Below are positions 48,001-61,621 of a stretch of DNA of 64,000 nt, piece by piece. The notes below the pieces were generated by a model that did no database searches, was not told where the DNA came from, and saw only the letters and a program-made list of their open reading frames with translations. A program made the position numbers and the translations under genes. This DNA is from Onchocerca lupi (Eukaryota; Nematoda; Chromadorea; Rhabditida; Onchocercidae): positions 1-64,000 of the forward strand of contig JAOVVO010000319.1 in the NCBI GenBank assembly GCA_028564675.1, in the 5' to 3' direction. How positions within the stretch are numbered: position 1 is the stretch's first letter; every line of letters begins with the position of its first letter.

Positions 48001-51000
48001 TTACGATTTCAACAGGCATTTTAAAAGTGAACCAGGTTTCTCTTATTTTTCTAAAATGAATTCGTTCCTCATCAACATCAATACAATATTGTCATCGTTA
48101 TATTTATCGATGTCAATCGAAACGAGTTTGAAAAGAGGCGAATTCAGGTTTTAGGAGGAAAATTGAGGTCATTGAAGAGGTAGAAATTGCTTTATTTTTC
48201 GGGATATAAATCGAACAAAACTGACAAATAATTATTAGAGTGATAAGATATAATATGAAGAAGCATTAGCAGCAACAGTGAATCAGTTTAATCGTCGTTT
48301 CTGTCTTTCCAAATTATGCTTTTTACAATTCCATTTCTATTCTCGTATCATTCATAACATCATCCTTATCAATCCTAATCACTGCAATTGATATCTCATG
48401 AGTGTATTATTACACTAATATTATATTGTATTATGCATTATTACTAATATTGCTTTTATTGTTATGATCATTATCATTGTAATCCATTATTTTATTGTGA
48501 TCTTACAGAATGTTTTTGGCCATTATCACATTGCTTATAATTCTAGCTAGGAATGCCAAAATTCAATGAGTCAGGATTGCATATTCGATTCATCAAATGA
48601 ATGAAATTCAAGATTTAAAAATTTTATCGGCTCAAATCTCTCAACCAAACTTTGTTGTCGTTACCATTTCTAACTAATTATTATCAGTTTATTGATACCA
48701 AACATCAACATCAACATGTTGCTCAAGTCTAACAATCATCACGTATTATCTTGTCGCAATTACACTTTATGCATTTGTAATTTGGAAAACACGCAAAAAG
48801 CTTTGATCAAACAGCTATTGTCACACTCTTTCTCTTCTATACTTAACAAATTTGCAATATTCCTTCTCAACACTCGTCACGCATTCATTTCATTCTTCTC
48901 AATTTTCTTTTAATTTACAAAATGATTGTTCACTCATATATAAATTATACAAAGAGAGCAAATATAATGAATTAATTTATATATATATATATATATATAT
49001 ATAAATGCATTATCTCCTACTTAATTTCAATTTTGCCTGAATAATTTTTTCAAATTTTGACCTAAACATGGTTATCTGATTTTTAATTTAGAAACGCTAG
49101 AATTTAGAGATAATTTTTAAGATTTTATGACGAATAATTTCTCTTTCAAAAATATATGCTGCAACTATGAATCATTCGATTCATATCTAAAATGAGATTT
49201 ATTTATCGTTAAATTAATTGGAAGAAATAAAGGTATAGAATTTATGCGAGAAAATTTCAAAAATAAAAGAAAAATTCTTCTCTGTTGAATTTCGATTACC
49301 ATCACCAATAACAATTATTCAGAATAACAACTGGCAATTAATTTGCATCAAATAGTTTCAAAATTGGTATATTTGATAGAATTAAGGTTGAAGGTTAAAT
49401 CAACAAATTACCTAACTTTGCTCTCATTTCAGATTTAAGCTTAAAATGGAAAACAATAAGAATGCATTGCAAAGAAGATTAGTACTTTCTTTTTAGAATA
49501 TCAACATTGGATGTGCCGTTTTTCTTTTCTACGTCTCATGTCCAACATATTTCCTTTTATCAGACTACTAGACGTGTTTTTTGAACGCTTTCATTAAATG
49601 GTTTTTTTTCTAAATTTCAAACTTTTTATTGTTTTTAGTTTAGGAGTGATTTTATTAGTATTAAATAGTTTTTTTTTCTTACCGATAATCAATGATTAAC
49701 AAAATTTAACACTCTTAAAATGATATTAAGAACTATCTTGCATTTTTATTCCAATTTGGTAATTTTTTCCTTTTTTTTTTTTTGCTAACAATCTATCATC
49801 CAATTTAATTGCTGAAATTTTATTTATTCAGTGGTTTTTTTCTTCCGAAAGTCTAAGAACAATGAAACGTCAAAGAACAAGTCATTCGACGTCAAGGATT
49901 TTTGACGTTAAACGGATAGCAAACTGCATAATTTTGAGAATTCCGAAATACCATTCTTGAATAAAGCAATACTTGTATTTATGATGTTCATTGAATTCCT
50001 TATTATTTATGTATGTTTAATTATATCGCGTACCTGATAAATACGTTCTACATACTAAACAGACTGAAAAATGTATCACTTTTAGTAGAAAACAATGAAA
50101 CAATTATGACAGTATCTAGAATATGAAGGATTCAGAGACATTCTCTGAACCCAATTGTCTTTCATTTTTCATTAAAATTTTTATTCACTCATTTAAAAAC
50201 TTCAGAACTTCAGTGAAAGGTTACAAAGGGCAATATCAGATTCGTTAGCAGTATTTATTGCAATGATTGAATTATTATTCAAACTATTAAAATAATGCAA
50301 CTTTTCTCAACCCTATTGGCAGTTTAGAAATGAGACTAACTTGGAATAAACTTGTAACATTTCTTATTCGAATTGCAAATGTTTGCATCGATTAATTTCT
50401 TCTTTATTTCTAAATTTTTATTCATTTTTTCATTTTTTATTTTTACTTTTAATTCAATAATTAATATTAAATAATTTATATCATTATATATATTATGGTC
50501 TCAGTGATAGTCTGTATAGTTTTTTCCAACATTCCTTTTTTCCAAAATTTCATCTTTTTTTTCATTTTCAGTCTCATTCATCTCAAATTTGGCATGAAAA
50601 GCACTTTTATTTATATTTTCTTTTTTTTCTTCAGTGTGGAAGAAAAAAAATTAAATTGTTAATATTCTATCGAAAAATAAAAACGGAATAATTCTTTTTT
50701 TTTCTTTCAATTATAAAGATATTATTAGATCTAAAAATTGAAAGTGTTAATTTTTAATATGAATTGACTAGCACTTTTTTTTAATATGTCAAAAATTATC
50801 ATCCGTACTGCCATCATTTATTATTAAATTATCATTGATATGTATGCATGCGTATGTCTATGAGTGTAAATGTGTCTATTTATGTATTTATTGAAATGGA
50901 TTTGAATTCGGAAATGCAAAGTTCTTATCTCTTAGTCAACTCATAGATAGACTACTTTTCAACACCTTTCCAGCAGCGCCAAATTTTGCAGTATTAGTGA

Positions 51001-52695
51001 TTTGAATATTTATGTACATGTACGTGAATGTATTTTGTATGTATATGTTATGTATTAATTCATCTGTATATAAACGAATAAGTTAAGATCAAATGGAAAT
51101 TAGTATATCTGCCTAAATATTGACGCAAGTGTGTACGCATGTTTATATTTTTGTTTATGTGGATACGTTAAATGTGTGCACGGATTAAATCATTCTTATT
51201 CATTAATTTTTCCGCATTGGAATTAAGTTAATTTTAGCATAACTTTCGGGAAATTCTTTCCCATCATTTCCTCATATAATATGTATGGTTTGATTAACTA
51301 ATGATTTCCCGAAATTAACTGATGCCTTTCCTGGATGAAAATTATCTTTTTTTCTTTTCAGCTGTCCGCCACAACAATAAGTTGGCATAATAATTTCTCT
51401 TATTTTTGCTATAAATGGTACTTGAGCAATAGTTATCATTTTGCAGACCGTAAATCTACTTGATAGCGTTCGCTTAATGTTTTAGTAAATATCGCTTCGA
51501 CTTTTTTACTCAGCAAAAATATGTTTGCTTGAAATTATGCGCTATGCGATAAATGTGAGAATTTCAAAACAAAATCGAGAAAATGATGATAGCAAATATT
51601 AGCTAATCATGGAACCAAATTGAATGATCCCAATTGTTCCATTTTTTTTTTCCTTTTTAATGATTTAATCCGCCGGTTAGATTAAATGGAACGATTTGAT
51701 GATTAGCATTATGGGTATTCTCGTTCAAAAGATTAACGCATCACCGATCGGCGCCATTGGATGAACAAATACTTTATTAAATGTTGGTAAAATGCCGAAA
51801 TGAATCATTCTCGAGAATTTCAAATATCGATTTTCAATTCAATACGCCTGCCATATAAAAGGTATTGTGTACATGATGAAAATAAAAATTGGATCACAAA
51901 ACAAATAAACTACTCTATCTGTGATCATATTTGAATAAAATTATAAACATCACATCGAATAATCAGTTGATCTTTGTAATACAATTCAGATAAAATATTG
52001 AGAAGAAAAATGGAAAATTAGGCCAAGTTTTCATGTCATAAATCAAATAAATTTTTTGAAGAAAAAGCTGATTAAATTAAAAATTCCGAAAAAAAAGATC
52101 CGAAAAATTCTAAATTATTTTTTTCTTTTCTTCTTTTATTTAAAACAGTATTTATACAATCTCTATTATTCTTTGTAAATGCATTTAAGCATCATTTTCC
52201 ACTTTCTTTTCGTTGATAAAAATGAATAATTGCCATTTAACAATACTTGATGATAGCTTGGTATCGAAATTTTTAGCGATCGTTTTCTTAATTAGTTTAC
52301 TTCATATATTTGAATAGAAGTGAAATAAGAATAACAATGATGAAATTGTAAACATGGTGCATATGTACATATGTTATTTGTATATTCTATCTATCGAGCC
52401 GTTGAAGTTTTGCTTTTAAACAAACCTAGGCGTTTGTTGTCATAATATGCTCACTCTGATTTTTTCCTTTTTTTAGTTTGTTTTGAGATATTCATAAAGC
52501 TTTGTTAACGAAGGAATATCTACTGCATACACTGTTTTAAACGATTTTTAAATAATTGGGTTTTTTCCTTCTTTCAAAAGAAAAAGTCAGAAAAAAAGGC
52601 AGAGAATATTTATGATTAATATGAAGTTTATTCTTTAATGATAATAAAATTGATAATAATGAATGAATTTGCGGGTTTTTTGTTTTTTCCTTTTT

Positions 52696-52728
<33 letters not shown>

Positions 52729-54240
52729 CTGAAAGAAAACAAAATTGATACGTAGTAGTTGTTTAACTTCATTACTCATATTTCACTAACAGATTTACTT
52801 CATCAAGAGGAAAATAGTAAAGTACCTAGAATTTATAAATAAACTGTTGAATCAAGTGTTATGCCTTTCTTAATTTTATTTTATACATTACTTTTGAACT
52901 GCATTGTTTCACTTACTTTTTTTTTCAAATTTTTTCTGTTTCTTTCATTCCATCTTCTAACTTTTTTAAGAAATGAAAAAAGAGGAAAAAAAAAACGATA
53001 TTTTTTAAAGTCAAACAGATTTGTTTGTTTACTTTTTGGCTTATTTAACAAATTTATAGAAATCCTTCCTCTTTCATTTTTTTAAGTTATCTTTTTTAAA
53101 CATTTCAGTTATAGCTGACAAATGTAAACGACACACTGATAAGTTATCAATGAGAACTGATATGAATGTGTCCATATGTTTGCGTTGACATTTGATTCTT
53201 GCAATGATGATTGATATCGAAAGCGATAAGAAAAGCAAAGGTAAGATGTCTCATCGTCATTCTATGCACTATTATATTTTGCATTTTGCAAATTGGAATC
53301 GAATATCTTATATCTAATAAATTTTCATTTCATATAGTTAGTTTTATTGTTATAAACAGAATTTAATATTACAGTAAACCAAAAATTGTAAAATATGTTC
53401 GTTTTGGCCTTTAAAAAGAAAAAAGAAAATTTATACAATTGAGTTGAACCTTTGTTGAAACTTATATCCTTATCTTTCGATCATCACATTATTTCTAAGT
53501 CTTCATGATCTCTTTCAACTTGATAATATTTCAATAATTTTTCTGCATTTTCTTTCAATTTTAGAATACTTCCATTATATTTCAAACTTGACGAATTTGT
53601 TGAACTTCATCATCATCAGCAATCTTTTATCGACCTTTTAAGTTTATATGATGAAAGGGCTCTTTTCATCTTCTTTTTTCCTTTTTTTGACATTTTGCAT
53701 TTAATACTAAAGCTTTTCTTTTTTTCTTTTTGATATATGTTAACATCCGTATTTCTATGCTTTCAATGAGTATTTTGTATGAATAATGAATAGCATTTAT
53801 GCTTTAGCATTTTCAGCCATAATATCAAAATGTAATCTTTTCATATAGTTACGGTAATATTTAGAAATTCTTAAGCTTCTCTTAATTTTTTTTTTAAAAA
53901 AAGAAAAAATTAATTACTGTTGTTTTGAATTAATTTTAAAATTCAGTTTTTCATATTTCAGATATTTTATCAAACAATTTGCTATTTAGAATTTTTATCA
54001 CCAAGTCATAGTATAATGGCTAATTTAATAATTTAATCTATATTAAATTAATGCCAAATATGCATAATGAACACATTATTCATGTTAGTTGGCTACGATT
54101 CAGATAATGAATGAGATTATCGAAGAAGGCGTTAAGTTAGCTAAGATTTAAGTAACGAATGAATCATCATTGTATATAGCCATTAAATAAAAAATAAGAC
54201 AATCCTGAAATGACTCATATCGATAGATAAGTTTCCCCTA
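48001..54240. other. AT-rich spacer, no gene
   Basis: Low-complexity sequence with an AT run at 48979-49003, TATG/TGTA-rich words near 50840-51160 and 31 T at 52698-52728. A small GC-richer patch at about 51660-51790 (CCGCCGG, GATCGGCGCC) has no coding signature. No gene is supported. Confidence 0.5.
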
Positions 54241-54249
54241 AATCAAAGT

Positions 54250-54600
54250 AGTTCAATGCAATCTTTAAAACAACATTTCAAAGGCATGAAAAATCGAAAT
54301 GTACACAAACAGACGGAATGGTTAAAAGGGAAAAAGGGAGCAGAGGTGGAGATTTTCCGCCTTCAGAAAGGACACGATCGGAAACAATCGAAATTGGCTG
54401 GCAATGCTTGCAAATGTATGGCAAAAACCGTTTCATTTTCTCCCACTCTTCCCTACCTTTACCTCCTAACTTTTTTCTCTTTCTCGCCCCGCAGAAAAAT
54501 TTGTCATTTGTCACCGATCAAATTCTTTTTCTTCTCATTCGACCTCTTTTCCACATTCCCTTATCGCTTTTTCTTTTACAAATTTTAGGGCTAAGGTCGA
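54250..54600. other. GC-richer island, two overlapping open frames
   Basis: The first part (54256-54440) reads KKGAEVEIFRLQKGHDRKQS in one frame. A second frame, with MVKREKGSRGG at its start, is open for about 128 codons to about 54704. The later part is pyrimidine-rich and gives only F, L, S and P codons. No splice junction resolves the frame and no domain is recognised. Confidence 0.15.
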
Positions 54601-56603
54601 GGTTAAAATCTTTTCCAACTAATATACATTATCAAAATCACTACCTTCTTTACTCTCTTCCTTTTGTCGTCTTTTTTTTTTCCTTTTTTTTTTATTTAAA
54701 TTAACTTTTCAATGAAATGACACGTTTCTTTTCTCCGCCTTTTTTAGATTTTCTTGTCTTAATTTGATTTAGTTGACTGTTCTTTTTTTCTCTTTCAATT
54801 TTTTTATCGATATTGTTGGAATTTATTATGGGGAAAAAAAGATGCAGAAATTATACACCACAATACACCTTTACTGAAATGTTTTGAAATTTGGATAACA
54901 TACTTGAATTGTAATCCATCCAGTACTACACGTGTTATCGTGTTATGGTTATTTTTTCTTTTGTTTTTAAATTTAATTAATCTCGAAAATGATATTCAAG
55001 CATTACTTTCAGTTATTTTGATCTATATCGGAAAGATACGAGTAATAGATGTGCGTACAAAAAAAGAAAATGTATGTAAAATTTGTCAACCAGAAAAAAA
55101 ATCGGAAAATTGATATTTTGAGTTTATTTAATTTTAAGAATTCCTTTCTTTTATTTTGTCAATCGAACACTTCAGATTTTAATTTTAGCTATTTTTTATA
55201 GAGATTGTAAGGAAAAAATTTTTTCACGACATGAGACATGCTAATTCGAATGACCTGAATTTATTAATTTTAATAATATGTGAATTTTCTTGCTAATTTA
55301 AAGTTGCCATCATTATACTTGAAATAAATACATACATTTCTATAATTATTTCCTCAAAAATTTTTCAATTTTCTTAACTTCCAACTTTCGTATCAAATTT
55401 AATCATTATTTGCTGATTTTGAGTGACCGGAGTATCATTTAACCTATCTTGACTCATATCCACAATGCGTTCCTTTTTTTTTTCTTTCATTAAAGTAAGA
55501 AACGACGTTTGCACGTATTCGATAAATAATTAAAAATGAAATATATTTGTCTAACTATTCATTCAACAAACCTTGCAGAAATATGCAAACATAATAAACG
55601 AATGTGAATTGTATTAGAAAACTAATTAATTTCATTACAAATATTAATCATTTTCCTGCCTTAATTTACGAAGCAATTTCAGAAAACACAATATGAATTA
55701 CTTATTTCTGACATTGTTTGAGCTGATCATTAAACTTTCCATACTTCAATCATTAATTATCAGTTAACTCCTAATTTTTTGATTTATTTAATTTTATTAT
55801 GTTTCGCTCTCATTCATTGTTTTAATATTATATCATGATTATCTCGCCACTTTCTCTATTATTATTATTATTATTATTATTTATTATTATTATTATTGTA
55901 GTATTATTACAGCATTATTGAGAAAGAAAAAAATTTAATAGCATTATTGCGAAAGAGAAAAGAAATTAATGATAATTGTTATCATTATTATTGTTGTTAT
56001 TATTATCACCATTCTCGTTATTATTCTTTTACTTGCGGCATTCTCTTTGATCATAAAAAACAATTTTTTCTTGGTTTTCCCTCTTCAGTCATTTTTGCAG
56101 AATAATTAGTCGGGAATATATTACAGGCAATAGTCAAAAAAATTGTTTACGTCGCAATATAATGTTATCTTATTAATTTCGGTCATTATTCCAGTCTTAA
56201 TATCTCACTTCTGGCGTTTAATTGTAAGTCTTTCGAACATAAGCAATTTGTAATTATCCTTAGTAACCTACCTATCCCGCGATAATTGAGTGTAAAGAAT
56301 AGGTAAATGGATTATATGAAGTAAACAAAAATATAAATATAAATTGTGAAATTTTCAGGAAAAAAAAAGGCTAACTTGATTTTTTTTTTAGTAATGAAAT
56401 TTTTGAAGAAAGAAATTTTTCCTTCTTTTTCTTTTTTCTCAAATTTAGTGCTAACTTGAAATATCAAATTTTTCTGAGTAAATAATATCTTAAAGATGAA
56501 AAATAAAGATTCAAAATTTGCTTGAAATCAAAATTTCATGAAATTCATCATGCGAATTTCATACATCATAAAAAATATCATCCAATCCCACCAGTTTATT
56601 GTT

Positions 56604-56604
<1 letters not shown>

Positions 56605-56646
<42 letters not shown>
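56605..56646. repeat. Poly-T tract (42 T)
   Basis: The longest homopolymer in the window. It lies just upstream of the first copy of the local repeat at 56671. Confidence 0.88.
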
Positions 56647-56648
<2 letters not shown>

Positions 56649-56670
56649 CTCCACTTCTCTCCCAATAATA

Positions 56671-56739
56671 GTATGAAATTTTGAGTAATATATTTTATCA
56701 AACAAATTAAATAGCATTATTGCGAAAGAAATTATATTA
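56671..56739. repeat. Local direct repeat, copy 1
   Basis: GTATGAAATTTTGAGTAATA, then TATTTTATCAAACAAATTAA and ATAGCATTATTGCGAAAGAA. It is nearly identical to 57110-57174, and the word AGCATTATTGCGAAAGA also occurs at about 55940. Both main copies follow a pyrimidine-rich tract, so the duplicated unit may include that tract. Confidence 0.85.
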
Positions 56740-57109
56740 CATTTTCATGAAATTTTCCAGAAAATTTTTCTGACTAAAATCATTGAAATTTCAATACTTG
56801 CTAAAAAGAAACGTCGCAGCAATTATTTCCTTATTGATCATTGATCATTTCTTTTTTATGTATGTTTTTTCTTATTAAAATTTCTGTTAATTTATCAAAA
56901 TTCATTAATCTTGGTTACACAAGAGAATTTCTACTCGAAATCTCCAAAGTTACAAAATAATCAATTATTTTGATTGTAATAAGATAGAGATTGTGCTCAG
57001 TTCTATTTAAAGATTTATCAACATCATTCATCATGCAAGTTTTCGGTTTCCCACCTCTTCCTCCCCCCGCTTTCCCGCCCTGCCCTCCTGCTCTTCTCCA
57101 ACAATCCCA

Positions 57110-57174
57110 GTATGAAATTTTGAATAATATATTTTATCAAACAAATTAAATGGCATTGATGTGAAAGAAATTAC
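57110..57174. repeat. Local direct repeat, copy 2
   Basis: Partner of 56671-56739 with a few substitutions (GAATAATA for GAGTAATA, TGGCATTGATGTGAAAG for TAGCATTATTGCGAAAG). It follows a C-rich block (57045-57105), where copy 1 follows poly-T and TCTCTCCC. Confidence 0.85.
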
Positions 57175-57499
57175 ATTGGCAATTATATTCATATCGTATG
57201 CCGGATTTATCTATTCCAGTATGTCGGAAATTTAAATTTATTTTAATGCACTTTTTGAATTTTGATCATTTGTTATGCTCCATTAATTATGCTCATCAGT
57301 ATATTATGGTTTCAAATTTCAATTTGAATATTTGCATTTATGGATCAATATTACAAATTTAATCATTCAATGATAGATATAGCAAACATCGACAACATTC
57401 TATTAAATTAAATAGAAATTTTCCGTACAACGATTCGTGATACTGTTATATCATTACCAAGACATATTCAGTATTTTTAAAAATAATAATAATCTTAGT

Positions 57500-60400
57500 A
57501 AGAGAGAGAGAGAGAGAAAAAAGAAATGATAATTATAAAGTTCGATCAAAATTCATTCTGAGGTAATTTTTTCATAAATAAAGTATAGTTAGCATACTAT
57601 TTTATTATATCATTTATTATTTGGTATTGATTTTACTTTTTTTTTTTTCACTGAAAGATTAAAATCTAGTTTTAAATTTCGAAATTTCCCTTCTTTTACT
57701 TCACCGAAATATTTATTGGCTTTTTGATGAATGAATATGAAAAAAAAAAAAAAATGCAGCTGTATAAACTTCTTAGCTATTCGCTTTTACCATAAATATG
57801 GTGATGTATGATTTTATGGTAATGTATGATCTATTCTACAAGTAAACTTTTTCCTTTTTCTTTTTTTAAATTAATGCGAAATTGCTTATTACTTTAATTA
57901 TTAATAATGATAAAAGATAGGGTGATATCAATATCTGTTTCAATAATTGACAGAATTTGAAATGATTGCTACTTATTCAATTTGAAACGATCTGATGAAG
58001 TATTTGGATTGTTTATTATATATTTACTGGTGAATTAATAAAGTAATGGCTCATTTTCGGTTGTAAATTACTTTTATTGCTAGTATTGATTGCTTTCTAG
58101 ATTAATAACATTTTATTTATTACATGATAATGTCTCAAATTCATTTAAAAATTGACCGATTTTAACGGGTGATATTGTTATTTTCTATCTTCATTTTTAC
58201 AATGTTTTTAAGGAATGTTAAATTATTGCTAAGCCTTATGACAATTTTTTTTTCTAAAAAGATTTTGATGTATAAAACAAATGTGAAGACAAGTCTGATT
58301 TCAGAAGCACGTAATGACTAAATTAATGATTCTATAACTTGAAATCTTTAGCTTTAAACATTTTATATCCTCTCACTCTTTGTCCCTACTTATTTGATCT
58401 TGAATTTGGTGAAATTTTTAATTTTAAATATTTTAATAAATAATTAGAATATTAATTTTCTAATTTTCACTTTCCGTTCCTCTCTCTATCCCTCTCTCTC
58501 TTTTTCTATTGTCTGAATTACAAAATATGAACATCTTTTGGATCCTGAATTTGTTTGAGTGCTGGATGGAATATAACAAAATCTCTAGCACCATTTAAAT
58601 TCAGTATTCCAACTAGATATTATATATTGTTATTATTAGCCTTTCCTTTCGGGATTACGTTGTTTCGTACATAGTTTTAACAAATTATATTGTTCTGACT
58701 TTAAATTTTAAATTTAATATGTAATTTTCCAAATTCTTTAGAATTTTAACCTTTCTATCATTATTTTAAAAAGCAAAACAATCATCATATCATGATAAAA
58801 TGGTATTTATTACATGACATTATAGATTAAGGAGTATTATATATCACTTTGATCTTATCAGTACTATTACCATTATCATTTATAAATTACGTTGTTTACT
58901 TGTGTGATATCCATGCATTTTTAATTCAATTATTGCTTAGCATTGATATTTATTATTGAAGAATACTTTATCTCTGGCTAAATTGCTCACCCATGCTTGG
59001 TAAAATTTTAGCCATCAAATTTCCTTCCATACTTATCTCTTTGTGCTTACTTTACTTTTCAAAAACATTTCATTTCATTCCATTTTCTTTTTTCTTTTTT
59101 CTTTTTATTAATTAACGAAAGAATAAATGACACTTCTCAGTGAATGCACAATTTTACTCCCATATGCTTGAGTTATATGTATATATATATATATACATAT
59201 ATATATCAAATCAACAAATTATATCGATATTTTATGCTTAGCAACCCGTACTTTTCGTACTTTCATAAATTATGATATCATAAAATTTCATTTCTCTCTC
59301 CTCTCTCTTTTTTTTATCTTATTATTTTATTTCGCATTAAAAAAAGAAAAAAAAATTGAAAATATTTATGATAGAATATTTTTGGAATATTTTCATGCCT
59401 ATTCTATTTTTGTTTTTTTTTTCTTTTTTTTAAATTCTATTTAAATTTGCTAATTTTTACTTATTACTATTCTCAAAAGTATCTTTAATGGCATTTATTG
59501 CTTGCAATTTACAAATTTGGTTAGATTTAATTTGAATCTACTGAATTATTTCATATAAATCGATAATTGAAATATTATGTTCATTCTCATTTCATGTTAT
59601 TCATTACAATTAAAGTTCACGTGAGCACAATATGGCTATTATATATTAGTGATTAAAAATTCACTTACTGTTATTCTAATTTCTAATTTTATATGTTCCC
59701 ATCACTTTACATATTTATATTTTTTGTCTCTTTATCGCGCTTATAATTTTTAACTGGAAAAAGAAAAAGCATACACATTGATTTCTTCAGGATCAATTTC
59801 CGAATTTACACTCTTCCGGATAATTTAAAATTCTAGTCCACTTGTGAAATAAATCCGGTAAGATATGATAGTCTATTATGAATGTATTTTTTTCTGTCAC
59901 ATACAAGCGATGATAAGCACATATAAATTTGTTTTGCATGAAATTTGGTATTATTGCCTCATTCATCCTCTCAATTCACTGTACCTCTTTCACCTCAAAA
60001 AACAGATTTCAACCATTTCAAATGAACTGTTTCTATTTTCTTTTTTTTTTCTCTCTCTCCCTCTCTCTTTTTTTATCTTTTATTTAATTAAGCAGTCGTT
60101 AATTAATTAAGCAAAAACTGATTAAAACGCATCATTAATTTAATTTTTGGTTATTTTGTAACATATATCTTTGTTCATATATATGAATATATTTCTCTTA
60201 TAAAAAACATGACCTAATGATTTTAAAAATACGTCTTATCAATTTTATAATATTTCCTTCGTCTGAAGCAGAAATCTCTTCCAATTGAATTCTTACTTTC
60301 GTCAAAAAATTTTGTTCAAAATTGTTAACCACGGAGAGAAGACAGCAAAAAAATGAAATAAAATAAAAATTATTAACTTAATTACTCTGATGAATTGTTC

Positions 60401-61600
60401 AATTCTATTTCTTCGTTGTATTAAAAAGCGTAGTTATAAAATTTATCATCTATCAATTGATATAATTGGATGAATTTCTTTTGTACATTTACAAAACTGA
60501 AGCTGAAATAAAGTGATCATTCACGATGAATTCAAGCCTTTGAATCATAGAAATATATATATATTTATAAAATTACGTAAAGTTCAACTTATTAATTTTT
60601 GGATAACAAAGATTAGGATGAAAATATTTGTGCAACACTTTTGTCCTTTGGAATCATTTATGCAATTCTGCAAAATGCCTTGAAATATAAATTTGAAAAT
60701 TTTTTGATTTTGTTCGTTGCTATTGCATTAAATTTGAATGTCACCATCAATATAACATTACATTTTCTTTTTTTCCTTTCAACTTTACAGTTTTCATGCT
60801 AACATTTATTTATGCGTTTTTATCAAAAATGATAATGTAATGTAGGTCGGTAATTGAGTATTGTATCACAATGTTGGAAGAATGAAAATATTTAGATAAA
60901 ATCACATATCCCTTTGATCAAAAAGTTAACTCTCTAATCCTAATTTATCACTAATCTTTGATCATTCTATCAAATGACTTTTATAATGATTGGAATTATT
61001 TCTTATTATTCTGCAATTAAAGAGTGGCTATAAACGACATATGAAGCAATTATAAAGTATGCGATTTGACCAATGAAGTATAATGGATAACTTCAAAGTA
61101 TTAAAACGATTTAGTAAAATTTCGAAAAATTTCATCTTTTTGAGCAAATTATTATCTCATCGTTTAGAATTCATACCGTAATAATAAATTAATAGCAATG
61201 AAAGCAGTTTTAAGTATAATACTTTCAACCCGCCAGAAAAAATAAATCATTTCTTTATCATAACAGTCTTCTCTTTTATCATTCATCAACAGAAATGTGT
61301 ATCAGTGTTTGCTTCGGCTGTTAACGTAATAATATACGTATAGCATGATTCAGAAGGCTCATCCAGAAGATCAAAATCTTTCTTATATTATATATAAACT
61401 TCTGGAACTATGGGGAAAAGCTTGCTGAAGCACTTAGTCCATAAAGTGTTGCAAAAATCATAGTCAAATTCTGATCAATATCTTTTAGGATCATTCCTTG
61501 ATTAACTATTTAAAAAGTAAATAAATGTAAATCATTTCATTTCATGTCTTGCGGTACGGCTAACAAGGTTGGAAAAAATTATAACTTTATTCGTCTATCA
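57500..61600. other. AT-rich 5' flank of the right-hand gene
   Basis: No exon was found. Simple repeats include GA at about 57501-57517 and a TATA-type palindromic tract at about 59173-59206. The last 300 bases (61300-61600) are less biased and may include the promoter of the gene starting at 61622. The block GTGTTTGCTTCGGC near 61303-61320 recalls the start of U6 RNA but does not continue as U6. Confidence 0.45.
59173..59206. repeat. AT-dinucleotide tract with palindromic arms
   Basis: Reads TATATGTATATATATATATA and then CATATATATA. A simple repeat. Confidence 0.85.
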
Positions 61601-61601
61601 G

Positions 61602-61621
61602 TTTGAGAGAAAATTTTGAGA
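61602..61621 (+). promoter_or_regulatory. Possible spliced-leader acceptor and short 5' UTR
   Basis: TTTATTCGTCTATCAG ends at 61601, 20 bases before the ATG at 61622. A T-rich tract plus CAG so close to the start codon is typical of nematode trans-splice sites. It could also be an ordinary intron acceptor of a 5' UTR exon. Confidence 0.4.

Larger units (their letters stand above)
54700..57490. other. AT-rich spacer with ATT tract, poly-T and a local duplication
   Basis: Contains (ATT)n at 55858-55899, 42 T at 56605-56646, a related 65-70-bp pair at 56671 and 57110, and a C-rich pyrimidine block at 57045-57105. A short segment after CATTACTTTCAG (55000-55011) reads YFDLYRKDTSNRCAYKKRKC to a TAA, but nothing upstream joins it. 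Confidence 0.45.

Noticed and set aside
61303..61400. Similarity to the 5' end of U6 snRNA (GTGTTTGCTTCGGC)
   Set aside because: Only about 14 bases agree; the central U6 region and 3' stem are absent, so it is not called as an RNA gene.
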